Assembly (NCBI GenBank): GCA_902797005.1
Contig: CADBRE010000015.1
Span: 1-6,047 of the forward strand
DNA from: an uncultured Erysipelotrichaceae bacterium
GTDB lineage: Bacteria > Bacillota_I > Bacilli_A > RF39 > UBA660
Direction of reading: 5' to 3'
Length of the DNA stretch: 6,047 bases
Shown here: positions 4,615 to 6,047 of the stretch, piece after piece
Layout: each line of letters begins with the position of its first letter
Position numbering within the stretch: position 1 is the stretch's first letter
Notes under the pieces: generated by a model
Databases searched by the model: none
Told to the model about the DNA's origin: nothing
What the model saw: only the letters and a program-made list of their open reading frames with translations
Program-made: the position numbers and the translations under genes

Positions 4615-6047
4615 TCATTTCTTTATTTTTCTTAAAACTCGTGTTAAAACATATAGCATTACACCAAAAATACTGAACACTACTCCAGGCATTAATCCTC
4701 TTGCTTTATATTCAATTAATATCTCATGATGACCATTAGTTAGTTCAAGTGACATTAACGAATCCAATATTTTAATTGGTTTCACTTGATTTCCATCCAC
4801 TGATACTACTAAGTTCTTATCGTAAGGAATAGATGTATATAACACTTCATTTTCGTTAGTCACATCAATATATCCCTTTAAATACTCAGTAGTGCTTTCT
4901 TCTATAACTAATTCATCATTCTTATTTAATAAATCTATTATTTTCTTAAATCTATTTATATCTAAAGTAAAGAATGAATATTCTTCAATATTAACAGAGT
5001 TTTCTAAAAGTTGTACCTCTAAAGTTACCTTTTTATTATTAAGTCCAAGATCTAAGACATTATAATAATAATCATTTTGGTCGGCAATATCGATTAAATG
5101 CTCCCCATTAAGAAGTATATCTACTTTATTATGCTTCTTAGAATACATATATGCATATAGAATACCTTTATGTTCTGGAGATAATTCAAATACAATAGAT
5201 GCAGGTATATTATTATTAATCTTCTTATATACTAAATTAGCACTATCAGGATCTAACATTAAGTTATTTAAAGTTACTTTAGGCGCTTCCTCTAAGAAAA
5301 CATTACCTACAGAACTATTCATAGCTTTTAATATATTATTTTGATTACTAAATGGCTTATACTCATCTAGTGTAAGATCTAAAATATTTTTATTAACCAT
5401 AAACCCTAGTGGTAAATTATAGTTATTCTTATATAAATGTAAGTTGTTATAATCTTTTACTTTTGTATAATAATTATGTCCATCCTTAGATAATAGATAC
5501 TTGATATTAAAAAGCGAATTAGTAACCAATGTCGATCCATTATAATTAGTAATATAAAATCTATTAAATATACCTAGATTCTTGCCAAGCAAACTATGAA
5601 CAGCACCATCATAAACAGAACTAAAATGAGATATTCCATTATAATTAAGTATTAACTCATCATTTGTAGAATATGAATAGTCTTTCTCTAATCTATAAAA
5701 TGTTTCACTTTCATTTAATTCATCAATCACTGCTCCAGTATTAATGACGAAGTTTCTATACAAATCTTTATTTTGATATTTAAGATTATGTAATATCATA
5801 TAATCGTTAATGAATATCTCAGTAATAATTAGAAAGAAAATAGGTATTGTTAAAGTTTTTTTCTTGTTTAAATACAATAAGTATGTTAAAAGTAAAGCAA
5901 ATGAAGCTAATACTCTATAGTTAGTTTTAGATGTAAATACCATTTTATCTACTACTAAAGATATAATCAAAGTAACAATTACAAACCATTTAATATATTT
6001 TTTATCTATCGCATTTATATTTAACAAACTCTTATAAGCTATTATCA
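4615..6047 (-). CDS. YfhO-family membrane protein, C-terminal part (N-terminus beyond window edge)
   Basis: YfhO-family proteins (about 800-900 residues, many membrane helices) are GT-C-type enzymes; B. subtilis YfhO is implicated in moving a sugar from an undecaprenyl-phosphate donor to lipoteichoic acid outside the cell. The visible part has three N-terminal membrane segments (about 12-30, 36-53, 58-78, counting from the codon at 6027), a large outer domain (about 85-440) and a last helix (445-462) followed by a basic RKIKK end. Family signature: FYRLEKDYSYSTNDE (110-124), YNGISHFSS (129-137), NYNGSTLVTNSLFNIKYLLS (161-180). The frame stays open to the right edge. The codon at 6027 is TTG with no Shine-Dalgarno, so I read it as internal leucine and the gene as partial; the TG at the very edge could be part of a start codon, but the missing helix bundle argues against this. 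Stop is TGA, followed by a terminator. Family placement is good; the acceptor glycan is unknown. Confidence 0.88.
   Translation of the reverse strand, partial: IIAYKSLLNINAIDKKYIKWFVIVTLIISLVVDKMVFTSKTNYRVLASFALLLTYLLYLNKKKTLTIPIFFLIITEIFINDYMILHNLKYQNKDLYRNFVINTGAVIDELNESETFYRLEKDYSYSTNDELILNYNGISHFSSVYDGAVHSLLGKNLGIFNRFYITNYNGSTLVTNSLFNIKYLLSKDGHNYYTKVKDYNNLHLYKNNYNLPLGFMVNKNILDLTLDEYKPFSNQNNILKAMNSSVGNVFLEEAPKVTLNNLMLDPDSANLVYKKINNNIPASIVFELSPEHKGILYAYMYSKKHNKVDILLNGEHLIDIADQNDYYYNVLDLGLNNKKVTLEVQLLENSVNIEEYSFFTLDINRFKKIIDLLNKNDELVIEESTTEYLKGYIDVTNENEVLYTSIPYDKNLVVSVDGNQVKPIKILDSLMSLELTNGHHEILIEYKARGLMPGVVFSIFGVMLYVLTRVLRKIKK

Noticed and set aside
4597..4617. TGA at 4617-4615 read as tryptophan (mycoplasma code), extending the YfhO-type protein by a few residues
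   Set aside because: Tryptophans in MnmA, UppS, Tex, YfhO and the small protein are encoded by TGG, and the TGA sits at a natural basic C-terminus just before a terminator.
6025..6027. TTG at 6027 as the true start of the YfhO-family gene
   Set aside because: No Shine-Dalgarno, the frame is open to the window edge, and YfhO proteins need many more N-terminal helices.
1..6047. CRISPR array, insertion sequence, attachment site, tRNA or rRNA gene
   Set aside because: No spaced direct repeats, terminal inverted repeats, transposase or integrase coding, or tRNA-like T-arm found on either strand by eye.

Overview
The window is A+T-rich DNA with Bacillota-style signals: AGGAGG-type ribosome binding sites, TTGAxA/TATAAT promoters and U-tailed hairpin terminators. 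All tryptophans I checked in the predicted proteins are encoded by TGG, so the standard bacterial code applies and not the mycoplasma TGA=Trp code. The MnmA variant (an N-W-D-S...N-N-D stretch in place of the usual N-W-E-D-D type) resembles the form I associate with Mollicutes, Erysipelotrichia and related low-GC Bacilli. An undecaprenyl diphosphate synthase and a YfhO-type membrane protein suggest a lineage that still builds a cell envelope from undecaprenyl carriers. The placement within Bacilli is inference.

Layout, left to right. (1) Positions 1-743, minus strand: N-terminal two thirds of mnmA (tRNA 2-thiouridylase), cut by the window edge, with a good promoter and a roughly 90-nt leader that contains a hairpin. 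(2) 886-1476, minus: a five-helix SpoIIM-family membrane protein. (3) 1544-1660, plus: a 38-residue basic single-helix membrane protein, the only plus-strand gene. It diverges from the SpoIIM-like gene across a 67-bp gap with a palindromic -10 element. (4) 1665-2381 and 2391-4511, minus: a tight tex-uppS operon, tex first, driven by a near-consensus extended -10 promoter. uppS converges on the small gene, and one hairpin spanning both stop codons can end transcription from both sides. (5) 4615 to the right edge, minus: C-terminal part of a YfhO-family membrane protein with its own terminator.

Most content is housekeeping: tRNA wobble thiolation, a Tex transcription/RNA factor, and lipid-carrier synthesis. 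UppS makes the precursor of undecaprenyl phosphate, the lipid on which YfhO-type glycosyltransferases draw their sugars, so the right half has a loose envelope theme. I see no mobile element, CRISPR array, defence system or RNA gene. The most notable items are the small membrane protein with its compact control signals, the palindromic divergent promoter, the terminator holding both stop codons, and the hairpin in the mnmA leader.
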